A stretch of 48,806 nt of DNA from Fidelibacterota bacterium (GTDB lineage Bacteria > Fidelibacterota > UBA8477 > JABMPR01): assembly GCA_021734325.1 (NCBI GenBank), contig JAIPJF010000025.1:1-48806 (forward strand), given 5' to 3'. The notes beneath the pieces were generated by a model. That model had not been told where the DNA came from and did not search any database. It saw only the letters and a list, made by a program, of their open reading frames with translations. Positions 17,143 to 26,923 of this stretch are shown here, piece after piece. Position 1 is the first letter of the stretch. The number at the start of each line of letters is the position of its first letter. Made by a program: the position numbers and the translations under genes.

Positions 17143-19251
17143 TTATCGTATAACTATGAATTTTCGGAAAGTGGATTCGCCTTCCGGTGTTTCAAAATGG
17201 GCTATGTAAATACCACTGACAATAAGCTGTCGGTATTCAGTAATCGAATCCCAGGACTCATCACCACTGTTGTCAGTGTGTTCGATTGTGTAGATCAGGT
17301 CACCCCGCTCGGTGTAAATTCTGATGGTACAAACCGGTGGGACATCATAAAAATACAGCCTGTCCGGATTTCCCGGGCCAAATTGCAGTTCACCTCCACT
17401 GGCTTTGATATTGAAGGGGTTGGGCACGATTCTAATATCATCCAGACTCTTTCCCGGTGGTCTTTTCAGCTTGGCTCCCTTGCTGGTCATCGTGTAAAAT
17501 TTGCTGCTGTACAGGGGCGCTCCCAAATCGACCTGGTTGCTATTCCCGTCATCATAGCTGACGATATAGTAATAATATTCAAATCCACGTTTTGCCTTAA
17601 CATCAGCAAATTCATTGGTCAAATTACTCAGATCACAGGAGAAGATTTCCTCATAGGTCGTATCTGGCTGATGAATGGCGCGGAATACTTTATACCCGGC
17701 AAAACCAGGGAAATCCTCAGCCGAATTAGACCAGACTAATTTGATCTGATCTCCCCCGGAAATAACCTCAAATTTATCAGGTGGTGGTGGCGGTGTTGGA
17801 ATTGCATAATCTGCCTCAAATGCATCTATAGCCCGATTGAAGGTACGTAGCAGTGAATCTTCACCGGTAAACACCCAATTATTTTTATATTCATCCTTGG
17901 ATGCAGGTGTCGAACCATCAGGGTTACTTAGACCGCCCAAGGCAACAGTGGCATCATACCAGTTACCTCCAACCTCATAGCACATCTCACGACTTAATCC
18001 CGAGACACCCTCGGCCAATACGATATGTATTTTTTGCCCGGGAGCAATATCGTAGGGTCCAAAAGCCTGGGCCTGTGAATACCCACCAGGATCATTACCC
18101 CAGTTATCAGCAGTACTTGCAAATTTCCAATCTGTTGCTGTATAACCAATCTCTTCAGCTTGTGATTTGGCTGGATGACCGAGCATCATGTGAGCATAGC
18201 GTCCCTGCATTTTTGAGGGATTGTACTGGTCATTATTATAGGTAATAGGATCATCAGATCCAATATACCAGGTCGTAGATGGTTGACTGAGATCATCGGT
18301 ATGATCAGTTGTGGATTTATCTGCGTGCAAAGTGACTATTCCCATAAAATGCTGTGCGCTCAGATGACCATCTCCACCCTCCCCATAATAGGGAGCGCCA
18401 ATATTGTCATGACCGTCCGCAGCCTGTGAATGCAATCCATGCCATGAATATTGGGCACGAATTTCACCGTCTGCCGGATACTCCCCAAGCACTTCATTCA
18501 CCGTATTTCGACCCCAGGCTGTGTTCTGGGGAAGCCAATACCCGCCACTACCATAAGGACCACCCTCACGACTGGCAGCATATCGATACTGGAACATGAA
18601 GTAGACTCCGGTTAGAGTTTTACTAAATGAATCCCCTGCCTCGTTGTAGATACCTGTGTTTTCAAACACATAATCAGTGATGTGGTAATTGTTATGATTC
18701 TGATTTGAAAAACCGATGATATTACGGGTCATGGTAATACCCATGGACGTGTTGACCACGTTTAGAATCCGGCGATCCGGAAGCATATTGACATCCACAC
18801 TGTCGACCAGATCCATAAACTCAAGGGTGCTCGCCGGCTCACCATCAACACTCACATTCGGATGATCATATTTGGCATACATTTTAAATTTCTGGGTCAT
18901 GATCTCAGCTTTACTGTCTACCGGACCCCTGGGACCAATATGAGCAACCTTATAATCGAAAGTCTTTCCAGCAACAGGATCGGCGTAATTGGTTGAGCCA
19001 ATCCATAAGCCTTTGGCTGCCTGGACATCCTGAAAACTATACTGGGCAGGCCAGCGTAATCCATCCTGCTGGTCCCGAACCTGGCCAGTGCGACCGACTT
19101 CAATCTCGAAACCCTGTTCAGAGTACCAGTTATGGAGATCACCGATTGCGATCCACTTGCTCTCCGCAGCTGAAATGTCAGAAATAAATGTGAAGGCAAA
19201 TAGTGTTATAAGTAATGTTGTGAGTCGTGTATTTTTATCAAAATTTATCAT
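17143..19251 (-). CDS. Secreted FN3-containing protein with variant T9SS-type C-terminal domain, partner of receptor 1
   Basis: 702 residues: signal peptide (LLITLFAFTFISDISAAES), a large unassigned family domain (about 30-500), an FN3 domain (about 505-600) and a C-terminal domain beginning VPNPFNI and ending RKFIVIR. It is a paralogue of 10011-12134, with the same GLRWPAQYSFQD, AEGVSGLSREMC and ERGDLIYTIEHTD-type motifs in the same order. ATG supported by AAGGA 9 nt upstream. It follows the receptor stop by 35 bp and precedes the unknown lipoprotein by 12 bp. The repeated pairing of receptor and this protein type suggests they work as a complex at the surface. No catalytic motif recognised. 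Confidence 0.75.
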   Translation of the reverse strand: MINFDKNTRLTTLLITLFAFTFISDISAAESKWIAIGDLHNWYSEQGFEIEVGRTGQVRDQQDGLRWPAQYSFQDVQAAKGLWIGSTNYADPVAGKTFDYKVAHIGPRGPVDSKAEIMTQKFKMYAKYDHPNVSVDGEPASTLEFMDLVDSVDVNMLPDRRILNVVNTSMGITMTRNIIGFSNQNHNNYHITDYVFENTGIYNEAGDSFSKTLTGVYFMFQYRYAASREGGPYGSGGYWLPQNTAWGRNTVNEVLGEYPADGEIRAQYSWHGLHSQAADGHDNIGAPYYGEGGDGHLSAQHFMGIVTLHADKSTTDHTDDLSQPSTTWYIGSDDPITYNNDQYNPSKMQGRYAHMMLGHPAKSQAEEIGYTATDWKFASTADNWGNDPGGYSQAQAFGPYDIAPGQKIHIVLAEGVSGLSREMCYEVGGNWYDATVALGGLSNPDGSTPASKDEYKNNWVFTGEDSLLRTFNRAIDAFEADYAIPTPPPPPDKFEVISGGDQIKLVWSNSAEDFPGFAGYKVFRAIHQPDTTYEEIFSCDLSNLTNEFADVKAKRGFEYYYYIVSYDDGNSNQVDLGAPLYSSKFYTMTSKGAKLKRPPGKSLDDIRIVPNPFNIKASGGELQFGPGNPDRLYFYDVPPVCTIRIYTERGDLIYTIEHTDNSGDESWDSITEYRQLIVSGIYIAHFETPEGESTFRKFIVIR

Positions 19252-19286
19252 AGATCAGATTCCTTATCGCTTACATCCACTATGTA

Positions 19287-22200
19287 TTAAAAGTCATATG
19301 AGATATTAATGCCAAAGAAAATATCCCGCGGAGCAAGAAAAATGAATGAGCTCTGATTCGGCATATCGATATAAGCCTTATCTTCAACAACCTTATCCAG
19401 ATAGGCCTGGTCTACTTCACTCCAACCAGAGTTGTGATCGTACTGAACGTAGGATTCAGTTGCCGAGTCAAAGTAGATAGGTCTTTCTTCAGGAGCTGCA
19501 ATCTTAGTCACATCACCGACCCATTCGATGGGAACAAATTCGACCCCATCGGCACGTATATCACCGGGATTGTCATCATGGGCAATACCGGGGAGGACAT
19601 TCAATCCAGCTTCTGACAATTTGTCCTCTGGCAAAAGCAGGGAACGCATGTAGAAATTATAATCGTGAATGTCATAGAATCCGTAGGTGCTGAAGGTTTT
19701 AATATTGAGTGCATTATTCACATCGGCAAAAAATTTGATCTTCATTTTTCCGACATCGAATACTTTAGATAATTTTAGATCCACAGACTTATTGTCCTGC
19801 CATCTGAAATTATAGATCAATCCTTCAATTCCATTTGGATTGTATGTGAACCAGCTCCCTGCACGCCAACTGCTTAACACATTCAAGTGCCAATCAGCAA
19901 GAAGGTTCTGCCCCATAACTTTTGGACCAAAATTCCTCGGTGTATGCAGGTCTATCACAGATTTAACCCGCGGGGTGGGTCTGGGTTTTGATTGCTTGGA
20001 GATATTGGCCAGATAATCACGCTGTGCTTTCGAATCTTCGTAATAGGATTTGATGCCAAAATATCCAGATGTATTTACCCGATATTCATAATTGATATTA
20101 CCCGTGATCCAGTCACCAACCATTTTGGAGATATCGGCCTCAAAACCACGAATATCTTCATAGCTGTTTGCCGTAAGTTGACTGTAGTTCACACTACCGC
20201 TTGCACTGATATAGGTGGTCCAATCCTGTTGATCCGAAATGTCCTTATAATATGCTGCAATATGCAGGAGGTACATATCCAACAAGGCATGGTCATATCC
20301 AAGTTCGTAGGCGATGGTCCTTGCCTGGTCCAGGGTGGGATCGCCGATTGTAGAGAGCTGGGTCAAATCGCCAACATCCCTGTTTTCATCAAGCACTGCT
20401 TTTCTCTGCATCCGGAACAGACTTTCAGCTGTGGGAACCTGACGATAGTGACCATAATTGAAGTACAATTTAGAGTTTATGGTAATCGGATGTGAAATCG
20501 CCAATCTCGGGCTGAGATAAAAACGGGGATCAACTTTTACCTTTTCAAATTCCCCATCTTTACTGAGCGAGTAATTCGATGAGTAAAAATCATTGTCGTA
20601 TACATCCACTTGGTACCATTCCGTATTGGGATTAATGAGTTCAGCATTCACACCAATGGAAGCGATAAAGCCCTCAAATTCCAACTTGTCCTGTATATAA
20701 GCACTCAATCGATATGGATTATAGGACATGCTTGTCCAGTAATTTCCCTCAGGTAAAAAGTAGTTGAGGGAGCCAAACTCCATGCTCAGATCATCATAAA
20801 TAAATTCAAGACCTGTTTTTATTTGATTGTTGCTGTTAATCTGATTTACGTAATCACCCTTGATGGAAGTTGTATTGACCACACTTTCATCTCGAGAGGT
20901 GCTGACAGCTCCCCCCATGGTCAGTTTTCCTTCGATACTCGTTACAGGTGTGCCATAGAAACCAACAGGGGCTTCATCAGCAAAATATCCATCAAATATT
21001 TCGTAGAGGGTTTCAGTATCCCGAGCTTTTCCCGGTTCAGTGTTATATTTTTTGTTAATGTGCTTAACGAGTATCTCATAATAGCTGGAGGAACTTAGCA
21101 AATTTGTAAATTTTGCAGATATGGTGCTATGAGAGACTGTTGTTGGTGACCAGTATTCATTGGAATAAAGACGCCAGGGCATGGTGAAACCGGCCATGTT
21201 CACCTCAGATGCAAGATCCCATACATTTGACATTGTGCTTGTTAATCCACTGCGAGAGGAGGTTGTCGCTTCCAAATCGCCAGCCATATAGGTAATGTTT
21301 ATTTTTTTACTTCTGGATATGTCAGAGGTCATTTTCAGCAGGGTGGTCCTGGAGAAGCTCCCAGTTCGTGAAACAGGGTACAGATATTCACTATTATCCT
21401 GCCGATAGGACAAGAAAAAGCGAAGATTTCCTAAAGCAGGTCCAATTATCGGGACAGGTCCACCGAAACCGGCATCTATGTTCAAATCAGGATTTATAAT
21501 ATTCCCAGCTTTCCGATATTGCCACTCAAAAACTCGCCGTGCAGCTGCAGGTGAAAGATCATCTGACGGATCTGCATTCGCTAATGTCGCCTCAGATAGC
21601 GTATTCCAACCCTCGAATAATGGGAATTGTCGTTGCTCGTATTTATCCCAGGCCGTGTACTTTCCATCATTGTTAAAGTCAGTGTAGGGTTCGCCTTCAT
21701 CCCAATAACCATTGCCGTCAACATCGGAGTAGGTTTCCCCTGCTTCAGTTCCAGTCCAGGCAACGGCATCATCGAGGTATGGTCTCAAATAATATGAATC
21801 TGCATCATAAGGTGATATTCCGAAATGTTTGGGTTCAGCCGGACTATATTTCACGGATACTGTCCCGCTATACCCACCGCTTCCATCCTTGGTCACCACA
21901 TTCACGACACCTGATCTCACATTTCCATATTCAGCGCTAAAACCTCCAGTTTGGACTGAGATTTCCTGCACTGCACTTAATGGAACACCAGTAATCGGTT
22001 GATTGGTGCGTTGGTCTTTCAGCTCAATCCCATCAATCATGAGGGAAGTTTCATCTGTCCCCCCTCCTCTGACAGAAAATCCACTTACACCAGCCTGCAA
22101 GCCGAGAACCTCGCTTACACTGGCAACAGGTAATTGATCGATCCCTTCTGAACTCATGCTGCGCTGACTAGCGGCAACATCCATCTTGATCACCTTACGC

Positions 22201-22547
22201 TCAGCTGTAATTATGACCGATTCACCCTCTATCACTTGTTCAGACATCGCAATATTCAAAGTTTTTGTTCGGTCGATCTCAACTCTAACCTCCCGGATTT
22301 CGTAATTCGAGTAGCCGATCATGCTGGCCCTGACGGTACGATTTCCTGGGGGAACATTTAAGATGACATAATAGCCATCAAGATTTGTGGTCGATCCCAG
22401 ATTGGTGCCATCAATAATGATATTGACACCGATCAGTGGCTCACCACTTTCCCCATCGGTCACCATTCCAGAAATTTTTCCCGTCGTTCCTGCTATCGCA
22501 TAAGATGAAATGGCAAGTAGAATAGTAAATAGTTTAACTCTTCGCAT
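19287..22547 (-). CDS. SusC-like TonB-dependent receptor 1 with EF-hand-like calcium loops
   Basis: 1086 residues. Signal peptide, carboxypeptidase-D-like regulatory domain (about 22-105), plug domain (about 130-225: GFSVRGGGTDETSLMIDGIE; GGFSAEYGNVRSGVVNV) and a long barrel ending FGINISYDF. Between PYLDDAVAWTG and QRQFPLFEGW it carries an insertion with two 12-residue EF-hand-type loops, DVDGNGYWDEGE (275-286) and DFNNDGKYTAWD (290-301), absent from receptor 2. These probably bind calcium in an extracellular segment. The ATG has GAGGG 8 nt upstream. It is the first gene of the seven-gene locus, with about 240 bp between it and polA. Ligand unknown. Confidence 0.87.
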   Translation of the reverse strand: MRRVKLFTILLAISSYAIAGTTGKISGMVTDGESGEPLIGVNIIIDGTNLGSTTNLDGYYVILNVPPGNRTVRASMIGYSNYEIREVRVEIDRTKTLNIAMSEQVIEGESVIITAERKVIKMDVAASQRSMSSEGIDQLPVASVSEVLGLQAGVSGFSVRGGGTDETSLMIDGIELKDQRTNQPITGVPLSAVQEISVQTGGFSAEYGNVRSGVVNVVTKDGSGGYSGTVSVKYSPAEPKHFGISPYDADSYYLRPYLDDAVAWTGTEAGETYSDVDGNGYWDEGEPYTDFNNDGKYTAWDKYEQRQFPLFEGWNTLSEATLANADPSDDLSPAAARRVFEWQYRKAGNIINPDLNIDAGFGGPVPIIGPALGNLRFFLSYRQDNSEYLYPVSRTGSFSRTTLLKMTSDISRSKKINITYMAGDLEATTSSRSGLTSTMSNVWDLASEVNMAGFTMPWRLYSNEYWSPTTVSHSTISAKFTNLLSSSSYYEILVKHINKKYNTEPGKARDTETLYEIFDGYFADEAPVGFYGTPVTSIEGKLTMGGAVSTSRDESVVNTTSIKGDYVNQINSNNQIKTGLEFIYDDLSMEFGSLNYFLPEGNYWTSMSYNPYRLSAYIQDKLEFEGFIASIGVNAELINPNTEWYQVDVYDNDFYSSNYSLSKDGEFEKVKVDPRFYLSPRLAISHPITINSKLYFNYGHYRQVPTAESLFRMQRKAVLDENRDVGDLTQLSTIGDPTLDQARTIAYELGYDHALLDMYLLHIAAYYKDISDQQDWTTYISASGSVNYSQLTANSYEDIRGFEADISKMVGDWITGNINYEYRVNTSGYFGIKSYYEDSKAQRDYLANISKQSKPRPTPRVKSVIDLHTPRNFGPKVMGQNLLADWHLNVLSSWRAGSWFTYNPNGIEGLIYNFRWQDNKSVDLKLSKVFDVGKMKIKFFADVNNALNIKTFSTYGFYDIHDYNFYMRSLLLPEDKLSEAGLNVLPGIAHDDNPGDIRADGVEFVPIEWVGDVTKIAAPEERPIYFDSATESYVQYDHNSGWSEVDQAYLDKVVEDKAYIDMPNQSSFIFLAPRDIFFGINISYDF

Positions 22548-22627
22548 TTGCTAATCCCTCAAATATGTTTGCTTTGGCAATTGTAATAATCTCACAATAC
22601 GCTTTCCCTTGATAAAAAAGCATACAA

Positions 22628-22657
22628 TTATTAGCGTTTTCTAAACATGCAAGTCAA
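22628..22657 (-). promoter_or_regulatory. Candidate promoter of the seven-gene receptor locus
   Basis: Minus-strand TTGACT (22652-22657), an 18-bp spacer and TAATAA (22628-22633), about 80 bp upstream of the receptor ATG. The -35 is good and the -10 weak. It lies in a very A/T-rich stretch, where such matches arise by chance. Confidence 0.35.
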
Positions 22658-22786
22658 TTTAAAATATCTTTATGATCACTTAGTTGTAATATATTTACCG
22701 AACGAGTTAATACTATTTCTTTATTAACTAAATCTGAGCATTTCTGCTGAATAAAACATGATGAATTAATTTTTGAAGCATGTGCC

Positions 22787-25513
22787 TTAATGAGCCTCAA
22801 GCCAGTTATCCCCAACACCAATATCAACTGTGAGTGGTATATCCAGTTGTACAGATCCTTCCATGGTTTGCCTGACCAGATCCGACATCTGCTGGATCTC
22901 AGAATCATGGACTTCAAAGACTAATTCATCATGGACCTGAAGGATCATTTTGCTTTGGAATCCCTCCTCCAGCATCCGCTTGTGAACCTGGATCATGGCG
23001 AGTTTGATAATATCAGCTGCTGTTCCCTGAATGGGCATGTTTGTGGCTACGCGCTCCGCTCCTTCCCGACTCATTCGATTTGAGGCATCGATATCGGGAA
23101 TGGGACGCTTCCGACCAAAAAGGGTCTGCACAAATTTATGTTTTCTCGCAAAATCAAGGGTCTCATCGATATAGCTCCTGATTCCAGGATAGGTTTTAAA
23201 ATAATCGCTGATCAGTTGCGCTGCTTCAGATCTGGAAATATCCAACTCATTGGACATTCTAAACGGACCTGCTCCGTACATGATACCAAAGTTAACAACC
23301 TTGGCACGTCGACGCTGATCATCAGTGACCCCAAAGAGGTTTGTCCCAAATACGTGGGCTGCTGTTGCTGTGTGGATGTCTTCCCCATTTTTGAATGCTT
23401 CAATGAGTCGTTTATCCTTTGAATACTGGGCCATTAATCTCAATTCGATCTGAGAATAATCGGCTGCCATGATCTTCCAGCCAGATTGTTGGGGCCGAAA
23501 TGCTTTCCGAATGTCACGGCCCAGCTCTGTACGGACTGGAATGTTCTGGAAATTTGGGTTGGTAGAACTCAGCCGTCCGGTTGCAGCGATGGTCTGGTTA
23601 AAACTGGTATGAATGCGACCGGTCTGTTCGTGAATGAGCAGGGGCAGTGTATCCGTATATGTCGATTTTAATTTTGCTATTTGGCGATAATCCAGCATAT
23701 AGCGCGGGATTGGGTGGTCTTTGGCCAGAATCTGGAGCACATTCACATCCGTTGAGTAGCCGGTTTTGGTCTTTCTGATCGGTTTGATCCCTTTTTTTTC
23801 AAAAAGGATGTGGGCCACCTGCTGGGGTGAGGCGACATTAAACTCCTCCCCTGCTTCCTCGTAAATGGCCTTTTCAAGGCGGATGAGTTCCAGACCCAGA
23901 CTTTCCGACATCTCATTCAATATTTCGGCATCTACAAAAGTACCGTCTCGCTCCATATCCATGAGGACAGGAATCAGGGGCAAGTCTATCTCTTCAAGAA
24001 CGGAGTTGAGCTTGTCCTTCTCAATCTTCCTGGAAAGGATTTCATAAAGCTGGTAAGCAATATCTGCATCTTCTGCGGCGTATTCACTGATGACATCCAA
24101 GGCAACCAAATCCATGGTTATCTGATCCTTCCCCTTCCCGATCAAAGTTTCAATGTGAATGGGATCTATACCCAGATACTGAACGCTTAAATCATTCATG
24201 CCATAACCCCGGCCACCAGGATTTACCAGATACCCAGCAATCTGGGAATCAAAGCCCACGCCTTTTACAGCAATATCATAGCTTCGCAGAACTGATAGAT
24301 CGAACTTCAGATTATGTCCCGTCTTCTTGATGCTTTCTGACTCCCAGAAAGGTTTAAGTTCTCGGAGAACAATATCAATATCTTCAGAAGTAAAACAACC
24401 ATCAGGGGGATTTGGATATTTCACAGCCACATAAACGGCGCTATGCGCTTCCCAGGCAAAGGATAAGCCCACAATTTCTGTGGTGAGCACATCGAGGCTG
24501 GTGGTTTCAAGGTCAAATGCTACCATTTCCTTGGTTTTTAATTTCTCTACCAATTCGATAAGCTCTGGAATATGTCTGACCACTGTGTAGTTACGAGCGA
24601 TCGCTTGCCTGACACTGGTGTCACCTGCCTGGTAAAGTGCTCGAACATCATCCAGTGGTTTCATCAAGTTGAACAACTCAAATTCTTGAAACACACTTCT
24701 GGCAGCATCGATATCCATGGATTCGATGCGAATGTCATCCCAGCTCGGCATATCTTCCATATCTGTCTTTATGGTAACCAGCTCTCTGGATAGCAGGGCT
24801 TTTTCCCTGTTCTCCTCCAGTTTGAGCTTCAGCTTTGGATTTTTGATATCATTGAGGTGCTCAAATAATTCAAGCATGCTGCCATGCTCTTGAATCAGTT
24901 TTAAAGCTGTTTTTGGGCCGACTCCCGGCACACCCGGGACATTGTCAGATGCATCACCCATGAGACCCAGCAAATCGATTATTTTCTCTGGAGGTACTCC
25001 CCACTTCTCTTCCACATATGCTTCAGTCCAGACTGCGTTATCTTTAGGATTCACGATTTGGACATGTTTGTTGACCAACTGGGCAAAGTCCTTGTCTCCT
25101 GAAAGCACTTTCACTTCAAATCCCTGCTCGGCACCCAATTTTGAGAGTGTTCCGATAATATCATCCGCTTCAAAACCTTCCCGCTTTACATAAGGGATAT
25201 TTAATTTGGTGACCAAATCATCAATGACGGGTAGCTGCGCGGCCAGTTCATCAGGCATTTTTTCCCGGGTAGCTTTGTATTCAGGATATTGTTTATGGCG
25301 AAAAGTCTTTGCCTTCGTATCCATGATAACTGCCAGATATTCTGGATTTTCACGAGTCATCAGTCTCAGCATGGCATTCATAAAACCATAAATGGCACTA
25401 ACCAGCTGACCTTTTGAATTGATCAAGGGATTTCGAATGAAAGCGAAATGTGATCGATAAACCAGGGCGGAGCCATCGATCAGATATATAATTTTTGGCT
25501 TTTTATCGGTCAT
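22787..25513 (-). CDS. polA: DNA polymerase I
   Basis: 908 residues, the usual full length. The 5'-nuclease domain (about 1-300) begins IYLIDGSALVYRSHFAF and contains the acidic GYEADDIIGT-type motif as GFEADDIIGT. The proofreading domain (about 315-510) keeps its acidic residues: FDLETTSLD, HNLKFD and YAAEDAD, so 3'-5' exonuclease activity is expected. The polymerase domain (about 530-908) has DYSQIELR near 685, RRRAKVVNFGIMYG and QVHDELVFEV near 858. It repairs gaps and removes Okazaki primers. AAAGGATG precedes the ATG. It lies 40 bp after rimO and is probably co-transcribed with it. Confidence 0.97.
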   Translation of the reverse strand: MTDKKPKIIYLIDGSALVYRSHFAFIRNPLINSKGQLVSAIYGFMNAMLRLMTRENPEYLAVIMDTKAKTFRHKQYPEYKATREKMPDELAAQLPVIDDLVTKLNIPYVKREGFEADDIIGTLSKLGAEQGFEVKVLSGDKDFAQLVNKHVQIVNPKDNAVWTEAYVEEKWGVPPEKIIDLLGLMGDASDNVPGVPGVGPKTALKLIQEHGSMLELFEHLNDIKNPKLKLKLEENREKALLSRELVTIKTDMEDMPSWDDIRIESMDIDAARSVFQEFELFNLMKPLDDVRALYQAGDTSVRQAIARNYTVVRHIPELIELVEKLKTKEMVAFDLETTSLDVLTTEIVGLSFAWEAHSAVYVAVKYPNPPDGCFTSEDIDIVLRELKPFWESESIKKTGHNLKFDLSVLRSYDIAVKGVGFDSQIAGYLVNPGGRGYGMNDLSVQYLGIDPIHIETLIGKGKDQITMDLVALDVISEYAAEDADIAYQLYEILSRKIEKDKLNSVLEEIDLPLIPVLMDMERDGTFVDAEILNEMSESLGLELIRLEKAIYEEAGEEFNVASPQQVAHILFEKKGIKPIRKTKTGYSTDVNVLQILAKDHPIPRYMLDYRQIAKLKSTYTDTLPLLIHEQTGRIHTSFNQTIAATGRLSSTNPNFQNIPVRTELGRDIRKAFRPQQSGWKIMAADYSQIELRLMAQYSKDKRLIEAFKNGEDIHTATAAHVFGTNLFGVTDDQRRRAKVVNFGIMYGAGPFRMSNELDISRSEAAQLISDYFKTYPGIRSYIDETLDFARKHKFVQTLFGRKRPIPDIDASNRMSREGAERVATNMPIQGTAADIIKLAMIQVHKRMLEEGFQSKMILQVHDELVFEVHDSEIQQMSDLVRQTMEGSVQLDIPLTVDIGVGDNWLEAH

Positions 25514-25553
25514 GATACATCCTTTATCACCCCCGGGAGTGAACGATTATCGA

Positions 25554-26864
25554 TCATATTTTAGCTGAAGCATAAAGTTCATAGGGACCAGCATCTTCTA
25601 TGACCGCCTTCACAATACTTCCTGGGTCCAGACTGCCTGACACATAGACGACCTGGTCAATTTCCGGTGCATCCCAAACCGTTCGTCCGATCATTTGGTC
25701 ATCATTTTCAGGATCCTTCGCATCGATGATAACATCCAGACTTTGTCCGATTAGTGCCTGATTTTTTTCAAATGAAATTCCATGTTGCAGTTGCATGACA
25801 GCATCCATTCGGTCCACTTTTTGCCCCTGTGTAACATCGTCCTTCAGCAAAGCCCCACTGGTGTCCTCTTCTTCCGAATAGGTAAATACACCAAGTCGGT
25901 CAAATTTGATCTCATCCAGGAAATTCATCAAGGTTTCAAAATCTTCCTCGGTCTCTCCCGGGAAGCCAACGATGATGGATGTGCGTAGTTTAAGATTCGG
26001 AATCTCTTCACGGAGATTTAAAAGAAGTCTACGGAGTCCATCAGCGTCCAAGCCACGCTTCATAGCTGACAGCATATTGGATGAAGCATGCTGAACCGGA
26101 ATATCAAGGTAAGGGACAATCCTTTTGGCATTTTTTAAGACTGGGATAAGCTTCCTGGAAAAATGGGAAGGGTGGGCGTAATGCAGTCTGATCCAATCCA
26201 GACCTTCGATTTTATCCAGTTCGGTCAATAGTTCATGCAGATACCTTTTTGGTTTTAGATCCCAACCGTAGGTGGTACTATCCTGGGCAATAACCATCAG
26301 TTCACGAACCCCTCGTGCCACAAGGGAGTGGGCCTCTTTCACCAAGCTTTCAATATCTCGACTGCGTTGTTTCCCACGCATCAATGGGATCGCGCAAAAG
26401 CTACAGACATTATCGCAGCCTTCACTGATTTTCAGATAGGCATAGTGCCTGCGAGTAAGGAGTTTCCGGCGATGATCGGGATCATCGGCTAAATGAGGCT
26501 TTGCTGCAATATGTTTGAAGATTCTGCGGAAATCCTCTGTTACAAAGAACTTATCAACCTCTGGCATTTCCAGGGTTAACTGTTTCTTGTAACGCGCTGA
26601 TAGACAGCCTGCTACAAGAAGTTCTTCAAGTTGACCATCTTTTTTTAACTGGGCAGCCTCGAGGATGACATCCACTGATTCCTGTTTGGCGTCCCCAATA
26701 AACCCACAGGTATTTACTATAATGGTGTTGGCCTGATTGGGATCATCAGTGAGTTCGATCCCCGCTGATTCCAGTCCCCCGGCAATGATCTCACTGTCCA
26801 CTGTATTTTTCACACAGCCAAGACTGATGATATGAACTTTTTTATTTGTGTTCTGGCTTGCCAT
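25554..26864 (-). CDS. rimO: Ribosomal protein S12 methylthiotransferase RimO
   Basis: 436 residues from ATG 26864; the upstream in-frame TTG at 26888 lies inside the CGCAGAG repeat and is less likely. Order: UPF0004 domain (SLGCVKNTVDSE, NTCGFIG and AGCLSARY supply the three Cys of the auxiliary cluster), radical-SAM core with CDNVCSFC near residue 150, SIIVGFPGETEEDF, and a C-terminal TRAM domain. The SLGCVKN and CxxxCxxC spacing favour RimO over MiaB. It adds a methylthio group to an Asp of ribosomal protein S12. It is downstream of ftsY with a GxxExxY gene in between, and 40 bp upstream of polA. Confidence 0.95.
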   Translation of the reverse strand: MASQNTNKKVHIISLGCVKNTVDSEIIAGGLESAGIELTDDPNQANTIIVNTCGFIGDAKQESVDVILEAAQLKKDGQLEELLVAGCLSARYKKQLTLEMPEVDKFFVTEDFRRIFKHIAAKPHLADDPDHRRKLLTRRHYAYLKISEGCDNVCSFCAIPLMRGKQRSRDIESLVKEAHSLVARGVRELMVIAQDSTTYGWDLKPKRYLHELLTELDKIEGLDWIRLHYAHPSHFSRKLIPVLKNAKRIVPYLDIPVQHASSNMLSAMKRGLDADGLRRLLLNLREEIPNLKLRTSIIVGFPGETEEDFETLMNFLDEIKFDRLGVFTYSEEEDTSGALLKDDVTQGQKVDRMDAVMQLQHGISFEKNQALIGQSLDVIIDAKDPENDDQMIGRTVWDAPEIDQVVYVSGSLDPGSIVKAVIEDAGPYELYASAKI

Positions 26865-26884
26865 ATTCAAATACTTTTCCTCTC

Positions 26885-26906
26885 GCAAGGGCGCAGAGAC
26901 GCAGAG
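26885..26906. repeat. Left CGCAGAG repeat flanking the GxxExxY gene
   Basis: It holds two copies of CGCAGAG (26892-26898 and 26900-26906) and shares CGCAGAGACGC with the right-hand repeat in inverted orientation. It lies between the GxxExxY stop and rimO. Confidence 0.6.
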
Positions 26907-26923
26907 CTTTTATTATTTTAATT

